Of a stretch of DNA of 64,000 nt, positions 10,855 through 21,556 are shown one piece after another; position 1 is the first letter of the stretch; every line of letters starts with the position of its first letter. The position numbers were made by a program, and so were the translations under genes. Origin of the DNA: Penelope pileata (taxonomy: Eukaryota; Chordata; Aves; Galliformes; Cracidae); assembly GCA_013396635.1 (NCBI GenBank), contig WBMW01003274.1, forward strand, positions 236,701 to 300,700, read 5' to 3'. The notes under the pieces are model-generated. The model saw nothing but the letters and a program-made list of their open reading frames with translations, made no database searches and had not been told where the DNA came from.

Positions 10855-11754
10855 TTCAGTTAAAGCTCTGTTGTTGTTGTATTTATAACTCCAGAGAGGT
10901 CAGGTGATAATGGATACCTGATACAAGAGAGGTCAAACATTGGCTGTGATGTGTGGTGTTAGCACCTCTCTGGTTTTGTGCTGGTTTAATTGCAGGTGGC
11001 AGAGTGGGACCTGTGAGTTAAGGCTAGGAGAAAAGCTTTGTGCATCACTTAGGGGGAAAAAAAGAGAAATTCAGGCAGCTCCCATCTATCCAACCCCATA
11101 TAAACCTACATGTGTGCCCCCAAGCTCTGTGTACCCAAACTGAGCAGGTGTTTTTCTTTAAGGCACCGTTTCTTTTCCTTACCTGCCGGCAATGCCATCC
11201 TTGCTGCACTGTGCATTGCAGCAGCAGACAGCACCGTGCAGCTGGCATGCTGGCATGCCTTCTCAAGGATGCAAAGCACTTGGCAAAGCCCAGTGAGGTA
11301 AAAATCTCTGGGGGCTTTGCCAGGGGGAGCTGCTTCTCCCTACGATGCCTTGTATAGGAGAGAAAGCGCCCAGCCTGCTGCTGTTTATGCTTGGCAACTC
11401 CAAGGAGGAGAATTGTGGCTGCTCCTCCCTCAAGGTCACAGGACAGACCTGGCCCAGAATAGAACCACCATCTCATGACCTGCTCTCCATGAGCCTGGTG
11501 CTCTCCCTTACACAAAGCTCCGTGTCTTTGCCCTCCCTCTTATCATGGGAATGCAGGGGAGGACGCTGGGCTGGCAGAGCAGCATGCTCAGGGTGCAGAG
11601 GGACTGCTGATACCCCTCATGTTGGGAAGTGTTGGAAGAGTTTGGAGCCTTCCTCACAGCCCTCTGCAAATAGGGAATTCTGGGGCTGCTGCCTAGAGAA
11701 CACCTGCACTGCAGTCATCAGAACAATCCCTGCCCTCACCCAGCAGTGATCCTG

Positions 11755-12020
11755 GGGCACCCCAGGGTATGGTCGGCCCTTCTGGCTCCAGGTCCAACTT
11801 GCCATCAGCCAGAACCCCCAGACCCCTTTCCTGGGGCTTTTCTCCATCCTCTCACCCCCCAGTCTGCACACAGAGGCAGGGTTGCTCTGTCCCTGCTGCA
11901 GAATCCAGCACTTGCTCTTGCTGAGCTTCATGCAGTTAGTGCCCAGCCCTCTAATTTGTCAAGAGCTCTTTGAAAGGCCCCTCTGCCCTTGAGGGAGCCA
12001 ACAGCTCCTCCCAATGTTTG
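11755..12020 (-). mobile_element. Old CR1 LINE fragment (internal part)
   Basis: Matches, with many changes, the CR1 segment containing CCCCCAG-CCTTTTCCTG, the TTGC-C-GACCCAGGTGCA-type stretch and CTTGCACTTG-TGAACCTCATG. Identified from remembered CR1 consensus features; the boundaries are approximate. Confidence 0.55.
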
Positions 12021-12683
12021 CAGAGCCCAGGCTCGCTTTTCCTCTCTGCCCATCAGCAGCCACGTGGGATGTTTTGCCAAGGCCTGGCTTTCTGTGCCGT
12101 GTTGTCAGCATCTGCCCAGGGCATCACCCTCCCCACGCTGCCTTGGGTTTCCACAGCCTGCAGTGAGCAGTGGGAGCCCAGACCACCTCGGTCAGATGTG
12201 GGCTGGTCTTGCAAGGGGTGCGTGCATTTGCATCTCAGGCATTGAGCTGCCATTGGGAGCGCATTGAAATACTCCACGACCACTTCTTGCGAGCCTTGTA
12301 ATCAGCAGCTACTTGCACGCAACACTCACTGCTTGGGTCCTGACAATGACAGGCTCAACAGCATCTCTTGTAGGGGGTTAAAAATAGCCAGGGCTGGTGA
12401 CAGCAGAAAGAAAAAGTCCTTTTGCATCTGAGTGACAATACAGACACACGAGCCTGTCTCAGTTACCTCATGCACAAGCCAGCTAAGCCAAGGACTTCTT
12501 CCACTGATGAGTAGGGAGAGAGAGCTGTCAGAATGAAGCTGTGTTTTCATGTTTGTAAGGGCAATGCTATCATACAAGCAGGAATAATTTACTGCAGAGA
12601 GGGTCTGGCAGGCAGGACACCTGCAGAGTGTCTTGGCGCTGGCTGGGAACGGGAAAGTCAACCCTGGTTGAGTTCCTAAGGAA

Positions 12684-12990
12684 AATCATAGAAACACAGC
12701 ATGGCTGGGTTGGAATGGACCCCAAAGCCCGTCCATCCCAATCCCTCCCACCAGCTTAGGCTGCCCAGGGCCCATCCAGCCTGGCCTTGGGCATGGATGG
12801 GGTACCCACAGCTCTCTGGGCAGCCATGCCAGGGCCCCACCACCCTCAGGGTGAGGAATTTCTTAGAATCATAGAATGGCTTGGGTTGGAAGGGATCTCA
12901 AAGACCATCTAATTCCCACCCCCAGTTCTTCCTAACGTCTGATCTGAATCCACCAACAGTAACCCACACTTTGCCCTGATGTGGTAGAAG
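12684..12990 (-). mobile_element. CR1 LINE 3' fragment with nested CR1 piece
   Basis: The reverse-complement CR1 terminus (ATCATAGAAACACAGCATGG, GGGTTGGAATGGACC) continues through the GGATGGGGTACCCACAGC region to GTGAGGAATTTCTT. It is then interrupted by a second CR1 terminus (12865-12925) and resumes at TTCTTCCTAACGTCTGATC. Confidence 0.9.
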
Positions 12991-13726
12991 CCATGGACAA
13001 GACTCCATTGCCCAGCCTGGTTGTTCAGAAACTCACAAGCCACTTGTTGTCTTTGGGGAGCAACTTCGGGTGGTGGAGGAGGGCTGGGACCCGCAATCCC
13101 TATGCCTCCTCTGCCAGTGGTGTGCCACCCATCCTCCCTGTGCATTAGGTCCCCAAGGGCTTGGCTGTGCCCCAAATTTAGCCCAGGATCACCTTATGTG
13201 TATGGAGCGGCTTACCTCAACACGGACATCCATAGATATCCCAAATTCTGGCAAGCAAAGGCTGATTGTGCCATTAGCAATAGCCCCACAACCATCAATC
13301 TCTAACACAGGAAAGTATCTTAACCTTCCAAATATGAATGTTTGCAGAGTACAGCTCATTTAACAAACCATTAAGCATTTCCCTTCCTCAGATCAAGTGT
13401 ATCTATTAATAATGACTTAAATTGTCTGCGCCGGCTTCGCGTTACGAGGAAAACTCATCGCTGTCACATGGCAGAGCACAACATGCAAAACCAGAACGAC
13501 TAAAGCAGAGCTTGTCTCCCAAACTATCGCCATCAGCTGCTGCATTGCAACACAGTCACAGCACTGTGGAGACTTCAGCCCACGACCGCTTCTTTCACCA
13601 ACCCCAAAGGCTCAGAACATGGTGCTGGCTGGCTTAAAAGCCACCACGGTCCAGATGTGCCGAGAGCTGTGCCTGCTGCTGGCATTCCAGCTGTGATTTA
13701 AAGCTGCCCTCTGGGAACGAAAAGCA

Positions 13727-13750
13727 TTATTATTATTATTATTATTATTT
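13727..13750. repeat. ATT microsatellite
   Basis: About eight consecutive ATT units followed by a short T run. Confidence 0.9.
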
Positions 13751-14436
13751 TTTCCAGCAAAATTTCAACTGTGTGCACACAGGAGCCCCCAGTGCAAGGG
13801 CGGGCAGCCAGCTGCTCCCGGCTTCAGACTGAAATCCATGATGGATTTAGGGCTCCCACCCTCCAAGAAAAATTAAGTAAATGAAGCCAGGTGTCCCTGC
13901 AAAGTCCCACCTACCTCAGAGGGGTGTTGGTGCAGGGCTGGCTCTGCTGGCTCCTGTGACGCTGCCCTGGGCACCGGCATCCCCTGCTCCTGCTGCAGGG
14001 CTGGGTGAGTCTGGCACAGGGACAGCCTGCCAGGCACGTGTCACCACCTTTATACTGCCTGTGCTCCTCAGCTCCATGTGACAGCAGTGTCTCTGCTGAG
14101 CTCTGTGGCCGGAGGACAAGGGAACAGAGCAGCAGGAGGTGGGCGATGTGCCAGGCACCACCAAGGAGCCCACGGTGGGAGCAGGGGCCCTGCAGAACGG
14201 CCTCCGGGTGAAGGATGCACCCGTCAGGAAGCTGCATTGATTTTCCCTGGGTTTTATCAGGAATTAGATAATATTTAAACAGTGCTGAAACATTTTCCTT
14301 GACCAGCTCTGTATAACGCATAAAGGAGCACCGTGCCATAGCAGCCCTTCTTTCTCAGATGTAAATAACTTGATTCCATAAAAAAAATAAATCCCTTTCC
14401 AGTTCTCCTAACTATGCAGAGCTTTCCATTGCAGCC

Positions 14437-14454
14437 TTTTTTTTTTTTTTTTTT
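14437..14454. repeat. T homopolymer tract
   Basis: Eighteen consecutive T's in intergenic sequence. Confidence 0.9.
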
Positions 14455-14927
14455 AAATGGATGTCAGTTAACATACAGACAGCAATAAAACTCCACAGCT
14501 ACGAGCTGCACTAAAAATACCCAAGAACAGGCTTCCCCGTTCCCTCCCCTCCCCGTGGTGTGCATCCTGTTGGGGGGGATCACATTTCAGGGAGAGGGGG
14601 GCAGTGGCTGGAGCAGTGCTACTAATTATTTAACCCCTCTGTAATGCGGCTGTGAAATGTCACAGGGAGCGATGGTGGGGAAAGCGATCTCTGACTGACC
14701 TTGCACCACGTGGCTGCAGCACAGCGCAGGGCTGGCTAATGGTATTTGCTAATTAGCAGTCACACAGCAGTCCCATCCCTCAGCAACAGCGCAATCTCCT
14801 GCTAGCAAGGCTCACTTAGTTTCAGACTTTAATTCTAGACCAGGATTTCCCCCCCAAGTGCTTCTTCCAACTTCTGGAAAACCCTGACATGCCAATGAGT
14901 GCCTCTCCCAGTCTCTATATATACCCA

Positions 14928-15050
14928 GGACAGCCCTGACCCAGGTGCAACACCTTGCACTTGTTGAACCTCATAGGGTCCAGGTGTGCCCACTTTTCAA
15001 GCTCCTTCACATCCCTCTGGATGGCATCCCCCCCTTCTGCTGTACCAAAG
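14928..15050 (-). mobile_element. CR1 LINE internal fragment
   Basis: Recognised by GACCCAGGTGCAACACCTTG, TGTTGAACCTCATAGG and CCTCTGGATGGCATC, a CR1 segment lying well 5' of the terminal repeat. No CR1 3' terminus is attached. The boundaries are approximate. Confidence 0.7.
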
Positions 15051-16784
15051 TGTGAGATCCCGTTGGCCAAAAGGAGGGCACCGAGCGTCTGGGCTGGATG
15101 AGCTCCTGCTGGTGCTGGTTTTGGGGCTGCCCGGTGCCACGTGGGGCTGATGAGGCAACACTGGGGAGCAGGGGAGGTCCTGGATTTGCTCCAGGGCTAG
15201 GTTAGCTTTCAACACCTGAAAGCATAGTGAATTTGGGAAAAGCAGGTATTGATGGGCTGGAAAGAGAGTTTCCCAAGCACACCCCAACGAGAAAGTTAAG
15301 GGGATAATTGCTTGTCCTCTGGGATGCAGAGGAACAAACTCAGCTATCCCTTTCTGGATACATGCATTCTGGGGGATTGATTTATTCCTCAACACACAAC
15401 ACCTCTGAACTTCACCTGACAGCAGTAATTAGTGGGGACCCAGCCCGGTTCATTACAGGTAGGACCTCTCCTTGGCACAGCTGTGCCTTAATGAGGTGTC
15501 CATCTGGTTTGCTTGCTGCTCCCTGGTTTGTTCCTGTTGGGCTGCGCTCCTCCAGCAGGCGAGGAGCCTCCTTCCATCACTTGCCCACGAGGGAAATTAC
15601 AGGCTGGGGAAGTGTGTGGGACAGGGCAGCTGATCCTTGGGGCCAGCTGGCACCTGGCCCACCCATCACCTTGGGTGAGCTGCCAGCAAGTGCCAGCAGG
15701 GCTTGCTTGGGGCACCAGCATGCCATGCAGAGGTGCACTGATGTGCACAGTATGGAAAAAGGGGAAGTTGCTGCTTGCAGTGGGGCTGTGCCTGGGGCTG
15801 ATGCTGCCTTGGGGTGGCAGGGAGGGACCCATCCATCCCATCGATGATGGATGGAAGCATCCTGCCCGCCTGGTGGAGGAGCAGGAGGAATTCCCTCCAG
15901 GCAAGGTGCTGTCAGAGCAGGAGGCATGCTGCTCTCACTTCCTCTCCCAGCCAGAGCTAATTATATCCCATTAAGCCCTCTCTGCCTTCCACAGTCACCC
16001 CCCACCATCATGGTGTGGATTCAGCAGGGGAGGAGGGCAGCCCCTTGCTTCATGCTTTTGGGACTTGTCGGCCCCTAGGATGGGGCTGGCTGTGTTCTTG
16101 TGGGCTTTGGTAGGCCTTCGTGCCAATTAGATGCCAACTTTGGGCCCATCTGGGTGCGTTTTGGCTTCCTGGGAGCTGAAGGAACAGTGTTACTTTTGGA
16201 TGGAGAGGACAGGATTGTACCCAGCCCTTAGGCCCCCCTTCAGCTTTCACCTGGGCTGGGCCAATCCCACCAGCCTACATTTTCTCATGCTCTCCAAATC
16301 CTCGTTTGGTGTTTTTCCTCTTGCTTCATTCCATTCTCCTGCCCTCCATCCTTTTTCTTCGACCATGATTATTTTTGAGTTAGGAAGCAAACATCCCACT
16401 GCATTCAATAGCCCTTGGGTGGGCAGGCTGGGTGGCTCCTCCTTGCTTCCCAGGGCATGAGGAGCTGGCACAAAGGATGATACACCTGGAATTGAAAAAA
16501 CAGACTCTGTTACCCCCTGCAACCTGGGTTCTCTTGCTAACGACGCTTTTATGCCATTTAAAGTATCAATATTTTTAGGGAGAAACGTCCCACCTATGGG
16601 TAACCACACAGTGCTGGCATTGCCAGAAGCTGTGCAGAGATCAGGAACGTTTTGAGCCTCTTTCAGGATGGGGAAGGGGTGAAAGGGCTGAGGTTGCCCT
16701 TCCTCCGAGGTGAGGGGGGGGCTGCAGGAAGAGGCCAGGGAAATGCAGGGTCACTGCCAATCCCAGGTGTCAAAAGCTTAAAAA

Positions 16785-16845
16785 TATACAGAAGATATAA
16801 ATGTATAGTATGTATATATATTATATAAATGTATACAGTTGCCCT
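16785..16845. repeat. AT-rich tract with repeated ATAAATGTATA
   Basis: The motif ATATAAATGTATA occurs twice, about 30 bases apart, around a TATATATA core. Confidence 0.6.
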
Positions 16846-17000
16846 GCCCTGTGTGCAGTGGTGTCATAGCACAATGGTGTGTTGTGCAGCTGGTGTGCCA
16901 TGCATGGCACGTGCTCTGGTTTTCACCCTTCATCCACCAAAGAAACACTTGTCCACTCCTAAGTGGGAAAACCTGCAAGCGTGTTGTTTACAGTTGGTAA

Positions 17001-17300
17001 ATCATAGAATCACAGCGTGGTTGGGTTGGAAGGGACCCCAAAGCCCATCCAGCCCCAACTCCTTGCTGTGGGCTGGGTGCCACCCACCAGCTCAGGCCAC
17101 CCAAAGCCCCATCCAATGGCCTTGTGCACCTCCAGGGATGGGGCACCCACAGCTCTCTGGGCAGTGCCAGGGCCTCACCACCCTCTGAGTAAAGAATTTC
17201 CTCCTAATACCTATCCTAAGTCTCCCCTCTTTGAGTTTAACACCATTCCCCCTCATCCCATCACTGTCTGCCGATGTAAAAAGTCGGTGGATGCAATGGG
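17001..17300 (-). mobile_element. CR1 LINE 3' fragment
   Basis: Begins ATCATAGAATCACAGCGTGG then GGTTGGAAGGGACCCCAAAG, and runs through the AAGAATTTCCTCCTAATACC stretch to GATGTAAAAAGTC. It is intergenic and among the better-preserved copies. Confidence 0.88.
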
Positions 17301-18794
17301 GCATCCAGCCAGAGCGAGCCGAGAGTGTGCGAAGCTCAACAAGAGCCCTACGTGATTGGGGATCTTGTGCAGCTTATTATCCTAGGTGGGCTTTTTTTTT
17401 TGAAATCTCAGCAAGAAATAATCCTCTTTTTCTGGTTGGAATAGAAATGGCTTGATGCCATGAGGAAAAATAAAAGGAAGCTCTACCTGGTGCTGTGATG
17501 ATTTGCAAGGCTAGTGAGAGACTACATAGGGCATTTTCAAATAGACTCTGATATTTTCAGTGCTTAAAGAGGACCAACTACGTGACACCCTTTTTGAAGT
17601 CCTGATTTACAATGGGCCCAGGCTGAGTGCATTATAATTTGCTGCGAGAAGTTCCAAAGTCGCAGTACTTTCAATAATGAGGAGAGAAACCCTAATATGA
17701 TGAGACTTTTTGTATTGTGTTTAATGAAAAGCTAAAAATGTGCTAATTTGTAAGTCCTGTTGTGGTAGTGGCATCAGAAGCTTTTGAAATGCATTACTGA
17801 CTTAGGAAGTATTAAGAAAAAATGACATTTTGCTACTAGCAGAAAAGTCAATTACAACATTTCCACACTTTAGAAAATTGCTGATGCAGGATGGGAGTTA
17901 ATAGAACAGTCAGTTTCACTTTGTATTACAGGATTTGGGAGGTTTTGCTGTGAAATGTCCTTTTTTTTCAAAAAAATCTAATGACAACTTAAAACAATAG
18001 ACTCCCACTGTGTTGGTGGGTCACTGGTGGATGCGTTCCCTTGCGATGAGCCCTGAGACATGGGCTGAACCCAGCGCTGCTCCCTGCGGGGTGGGAGCAC
18101 TGTGGAGTGCCCAGGTGTGTAAATCACCACCAGTACAGCCCCGAGCAGTGCTTTGTGCTCGGGCTGATTTCTCCCCAACGATGGAGGAGCATTGCCAAAG
18201 CTCCGAGCTCTCAGCAATCCATTCCTTGCAGAAGAGCCACGTTAATTCATTCAGAAGTGTTTAAACCTAGAGTTGATAAATGGCCAGCTGTGCTCCTGAA
18301 GGAGCATTTCCCATCTCTAGAGGGGAAAACAGCAGTAAATATTTCCTAAGCTACTAGGGGATGGAGGCTCGTGGGGACTCATTGCAATTGTCAGCAAGCT
18401 GCAGGGCTGGGTGCAGAAATCCCTGTGCTGGAGGGGCTGGTGCTCCCCACAGCCCTACCTCTAAATCACACCGTGAGCAAGGAAAACAGCTCATGGGAAA
18501 TTGGCAGGGATTGCAGACAAGTGCTGGCACCGCTGCGAACGGGACCTGCAGTGCCTGATTAAAGGGCTTTGGCCACAGCGGCATAACCCGAGCTCTCGAC
18601 ATGAGCCAGGGCTCTAATAATACCCGAGCACATTGTGAAAGCATGACTTCACAGCGGTGGCTGCCTCTGCACCAAACAAGGGCCCTTTTGGGGGATTTGT
18701 GGGGTGGGGATGGTGCCTTGAGGCTGCACCATGTACATGAGCGCTTCAGGCAGCCGAGGGGGGGTCTGTGTAGGGGCAAATGGTTTAAAGAAAA

Positions 18795-18958
18795 GGGTGA
18801 ATTGAAAGGGGTCTGCCCAGGGAGGTGGCAGGGTCCCCATCCCTGGAGGTGTTTGAGGGATGCATCACTGACAGACGTGGTTTGGCGATGGGACTCGGTT
18901 TGGTGGTTGGACCCAGTGGTTGGATCTCCAACAAAGATGATGCTGTGATTCTATGACC
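18795..18958 (+). mobile_element. CR1 LINE 3' fragment (first of a head-to-tail pair)
   Basis: Starts near GGGTCTGCCCAGGGAGGTGG and ends GATGCTGTGATTCTATGACC. A second CR1 3' fragment follows immediately in the same orientation. Confidence 0.85.
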
Positions 18959-19180
18959 ATTGTGAAATTCTTCCCTGTGAGGGTGGTGAGACACTGAAAC
19001 AGGCTGCCCAGAGAAGTTGTGGATGCCCCCTCCCTGGAAGTGTCCAAGGCCAGGCTGGATGGGGCTTTGGGCAAGCTGGTGTGGTTGGAGGGTTTCCTTG
19101 CCCATGGCAGGGGGGTTGGAACAAGATGATCTCTAAGGTCCCTTCCAACCTGAACCATTCTATGATTCTATGATTCATGA
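18959..19180 (+). mobile_element. CR1 LINE 3' fragment (second of a head-to-tail pair)
   Basis: Starts near GTGAAATTCTTCCCTGTGAG and ends with CCATTCTATGATTCTATGAT, two copies of the ATTCTATG tail unit. It is a different CR1 subtype from its left neighbour (CTGAAACAGGCTGCCCAGAG). Confidence 0.88.
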
Positions 19181-20995
19181 TCCATCTCTCTAATTGCACA
19201 ATGGCTTTCATGGGGCTTTTGATAAGAACGTGGAACATCTTAACCCTGAGAATGAGTGTGTCACAGGGGGGTCCCACTCGCTGCGGCTAAAGCAGGAGGA
19301 TGAGGAGTGAGCACGAACGTTTTGTCAAAGTCATATTGCACATACTTCTCCTGGGTTTGGAGGAAGCAATTAAGCCAATTAATTTATTGGTAAATTATCT
19401 GATGATGAAGTACAAAATAACTGCAATGAAACGCTGACATTCACATTAATACCAAATTAGTTACTGTATTATGACTGCTCTTACAATGAATGCCCAGTAA
19501 TTTAATAGTAATGGGACATTTAAATAATTCAGCTGATAATTCTCCAGATCACTTACATGTACAAATGGGCACGACAGCTTTTCTCAACTCTGCTGTGGAT
19601 TGCCTCCCACAACGCAGCCTGGTGCTTTGTCTCAAGCCACCCGTCCAGAACCTTCTGGAGACTACAACCTCCTCTTGCTGGAGACCATGGAGAGGATGGG
19701 GTGGAGTAAAGGGGATTTTCCTTCCTCGCAGGGCTGCAGAGTTGCGGTGCCAGGAGGCTGCAGCTGCAGTGGGCTTTGTAGCCCTGTGTCCCTTGGGCAG
19801 GTGTGGGGAAGCAGCCTGGAGGCTGGAAGGCTGAAATCCAGGGGAGCTCTGCACCAGGTGGCCAAAGGGGAACAGAAGAAAATGGAGTCGGGGAGGCTCT
19901 ATCCCATGTATGATGTTAGCACGGCAGCTGGCTCTTCCCTCGAGTTAAAACTCACTTTATGAACCAGAGCCAGCCAGTCCCCTCTGCTGTGCTCACTGAT
20001 ATGGTTACTTGTTTTCTGCACAGTTCGTTGCCTACAGGAATCTTTCTGAGTAGCTTTTCCAGGAGCATCTTTCTGGTGATTTCATGTCCGAAAACACGTT
20101 GTGTACTAACAATCCAGGGAAGAGCACATTCTCTACAAGACATTTGCCAGCGTATTTTTACTGAAAAATTAAAATTCCTACAGGGAACTGGAGGAGCAAG
20201 GGGGTTGGCATGAGCACTGCAAACACGCAGAAAGCTTTGCCAGAGCAACAGAGCCCACACTGCATCTCCCAGCCTGGACAGAACCAAGGGATAGAGGCTC
20301 TCTGCAGTGGCATATGGGGTGCCTCAAAGCACTGGGTATCTGAGCAGGTTTAGCTCCCTGGTCTTGTGATTGGTGATATCTGGATATTGCCACCAGGAAC
20401 TCTGTCCCTCCAAGTGTCTTAGGTCCTCTTGTGAAGATGACATTCCTGTCCCAGAGCTTCATGTTGGGTTGCTCAAGTACACAGAAATAGCCGCTGTCAT
20501 CCCATGCGGCTCCGTGTGGAAGGTCTGAAAGTGATGGGGCAGGCTTCCACCAGCGGACTGCTTACGCAGACAGAGTTTGCAGAACTGGGTTCAGAAGGAA
20601 AAGCTGAAGCAGGTCAGGGTGGATGGGTTGAACACAGCATGAAACGACCTTTTAGAAAGCTGAGACTCCATGAGCATATTCCAGAATGCTGCTGTTCAGC
20701 TCCTGATCATTTTTTTTTTAAGCAGTTTGTGCAAACAAGATAATTGGATGGTGTTTTATATTGCAAAATAGGTTTCTCAGGACATCTACCACAATGAATG
20801 TCGCCCTTTGCTTTTGTTCTGCTTTTTAACGTTGTTTCCAGTGAACACACACACGAATCTATCCATGATGATGCATCAGAAGGTGAAAAAGTGCTGGTCC
20901 TCATGTGGCTGTGTAAATATTCAGCTTCTGTTGGATTGCATTAAGTGCCTTATAATCCATCCCAATTAAACAGCAGTCTTTATAGCCGTAATAGT

Positions 20996-21001
20996 TTTAT
21001 T
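20996..21001 (-). terminator. Possible IQCA1 polyadenylation signal
   Basis: AATAAA on the minus strand, about 470 bases downstream of the IQCA1 stop codon, in AT-rich sequence. Another AATAAA at 21461-21466 is only a few bases past the stop and is a less likely site. No cleavage site can be proven from sequence. Confidence 0.4.
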
Positions 21002-21469
21002 GAGAACTGTAACACATTAGACTTACAGATATATAAAGCAGTTAGTTTTATAAAGCATATAGGGTATTAAAGTAATGAAAGACATTAACGTGACATCAAT
21101 TTTTAAGGAGAGTTACTTGCTGAAATAAATGAGGGTAGCCTAAAAGTTGATGGCATGTTACAGTCCTGAGTAATGAACCCCTCTGCCCCCTAAAACCTCT
21201 TAGAATAAATAATGCTTGAGCAAGTCAGTGGCCATTAACTCTTCATCCTCTGAGAGCTACTTGTCACGTTGATGTCTCATCCTCTACTTCTAAAAATACA
21301 TTCAGAAACAAGTGAAGATACAGCTATCCTGGGATAGCTCTAACTTGTGATGCATTGCTCTGAAGTGTCTGCTTTCCTGACATCTCCCCCTTCTTCAGTG
21401 CAGTAGGGATTGGTGTTGCAAGGCGCAAAATTCTCAAGGAAGTTGGTTTTGCTCTTTTCCTTTATTTTC

Positions 21470-21556
21470 TTACTTTTTCTTCGCTTTTGCTGCTTTCTCA
21501 CTCTTTGCGAGCGCTTTGCTTCGTGCTTTACCCAGCGGTGTCTTGGCATACCAAGC
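21470..21556 (-). CDS. IQCA1: IQCA1 terminal exon with stop codon
   Basis: The acceptor TTCTCCAG above 21556 opens a phase 0 exon encoding AWYAKTPLGKARSKALAKSE and KAAKAKKK, then TAA at 21470-21472. The WY-KTPLGK motif directly after the ETFK of exon j is characteristic of the IQCA1 C terminus. The lysine/alanine tail is low-complexity. Confidence 0.92.
   Translation of the reverse strand, partial: AWYAKTPLGKARSKALAKSEKAAKAKKK

Larger units (their letters stand above)
10907..20975. other. Intergenic region between ASB18 promoter and IQCA1 3' end
   Basis: About 10 kb. It holds CR1 fragments (11755-12020, 12684-12990, 14928-15050, 17001-17300, 18795-19180), an ATT repeat (13727-13750), a T tract (14437-14454), an AT-rich repeated motif (16790-16845) and AT-rich single-copy DNA at 17470-18000 and 19330-19560 that could contain regulatory elements. 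No coding exon was recognised. Confidence 0.6.

Noticed and set aside
15308..15847. 179-codon plus-strand open frame in the intergenic region
   Set aside because: No domain, no splice or promoter context, and overlapping frames of similar length on the other strand; composition is non-coding.
21461..21466. AATAAA four bases past the IQCA1 stop codon as the polyadenylation signal
   Set aside because: It would leave almost no 3' untranslated region; the site at 20996 is more plausible, though neither is proven.
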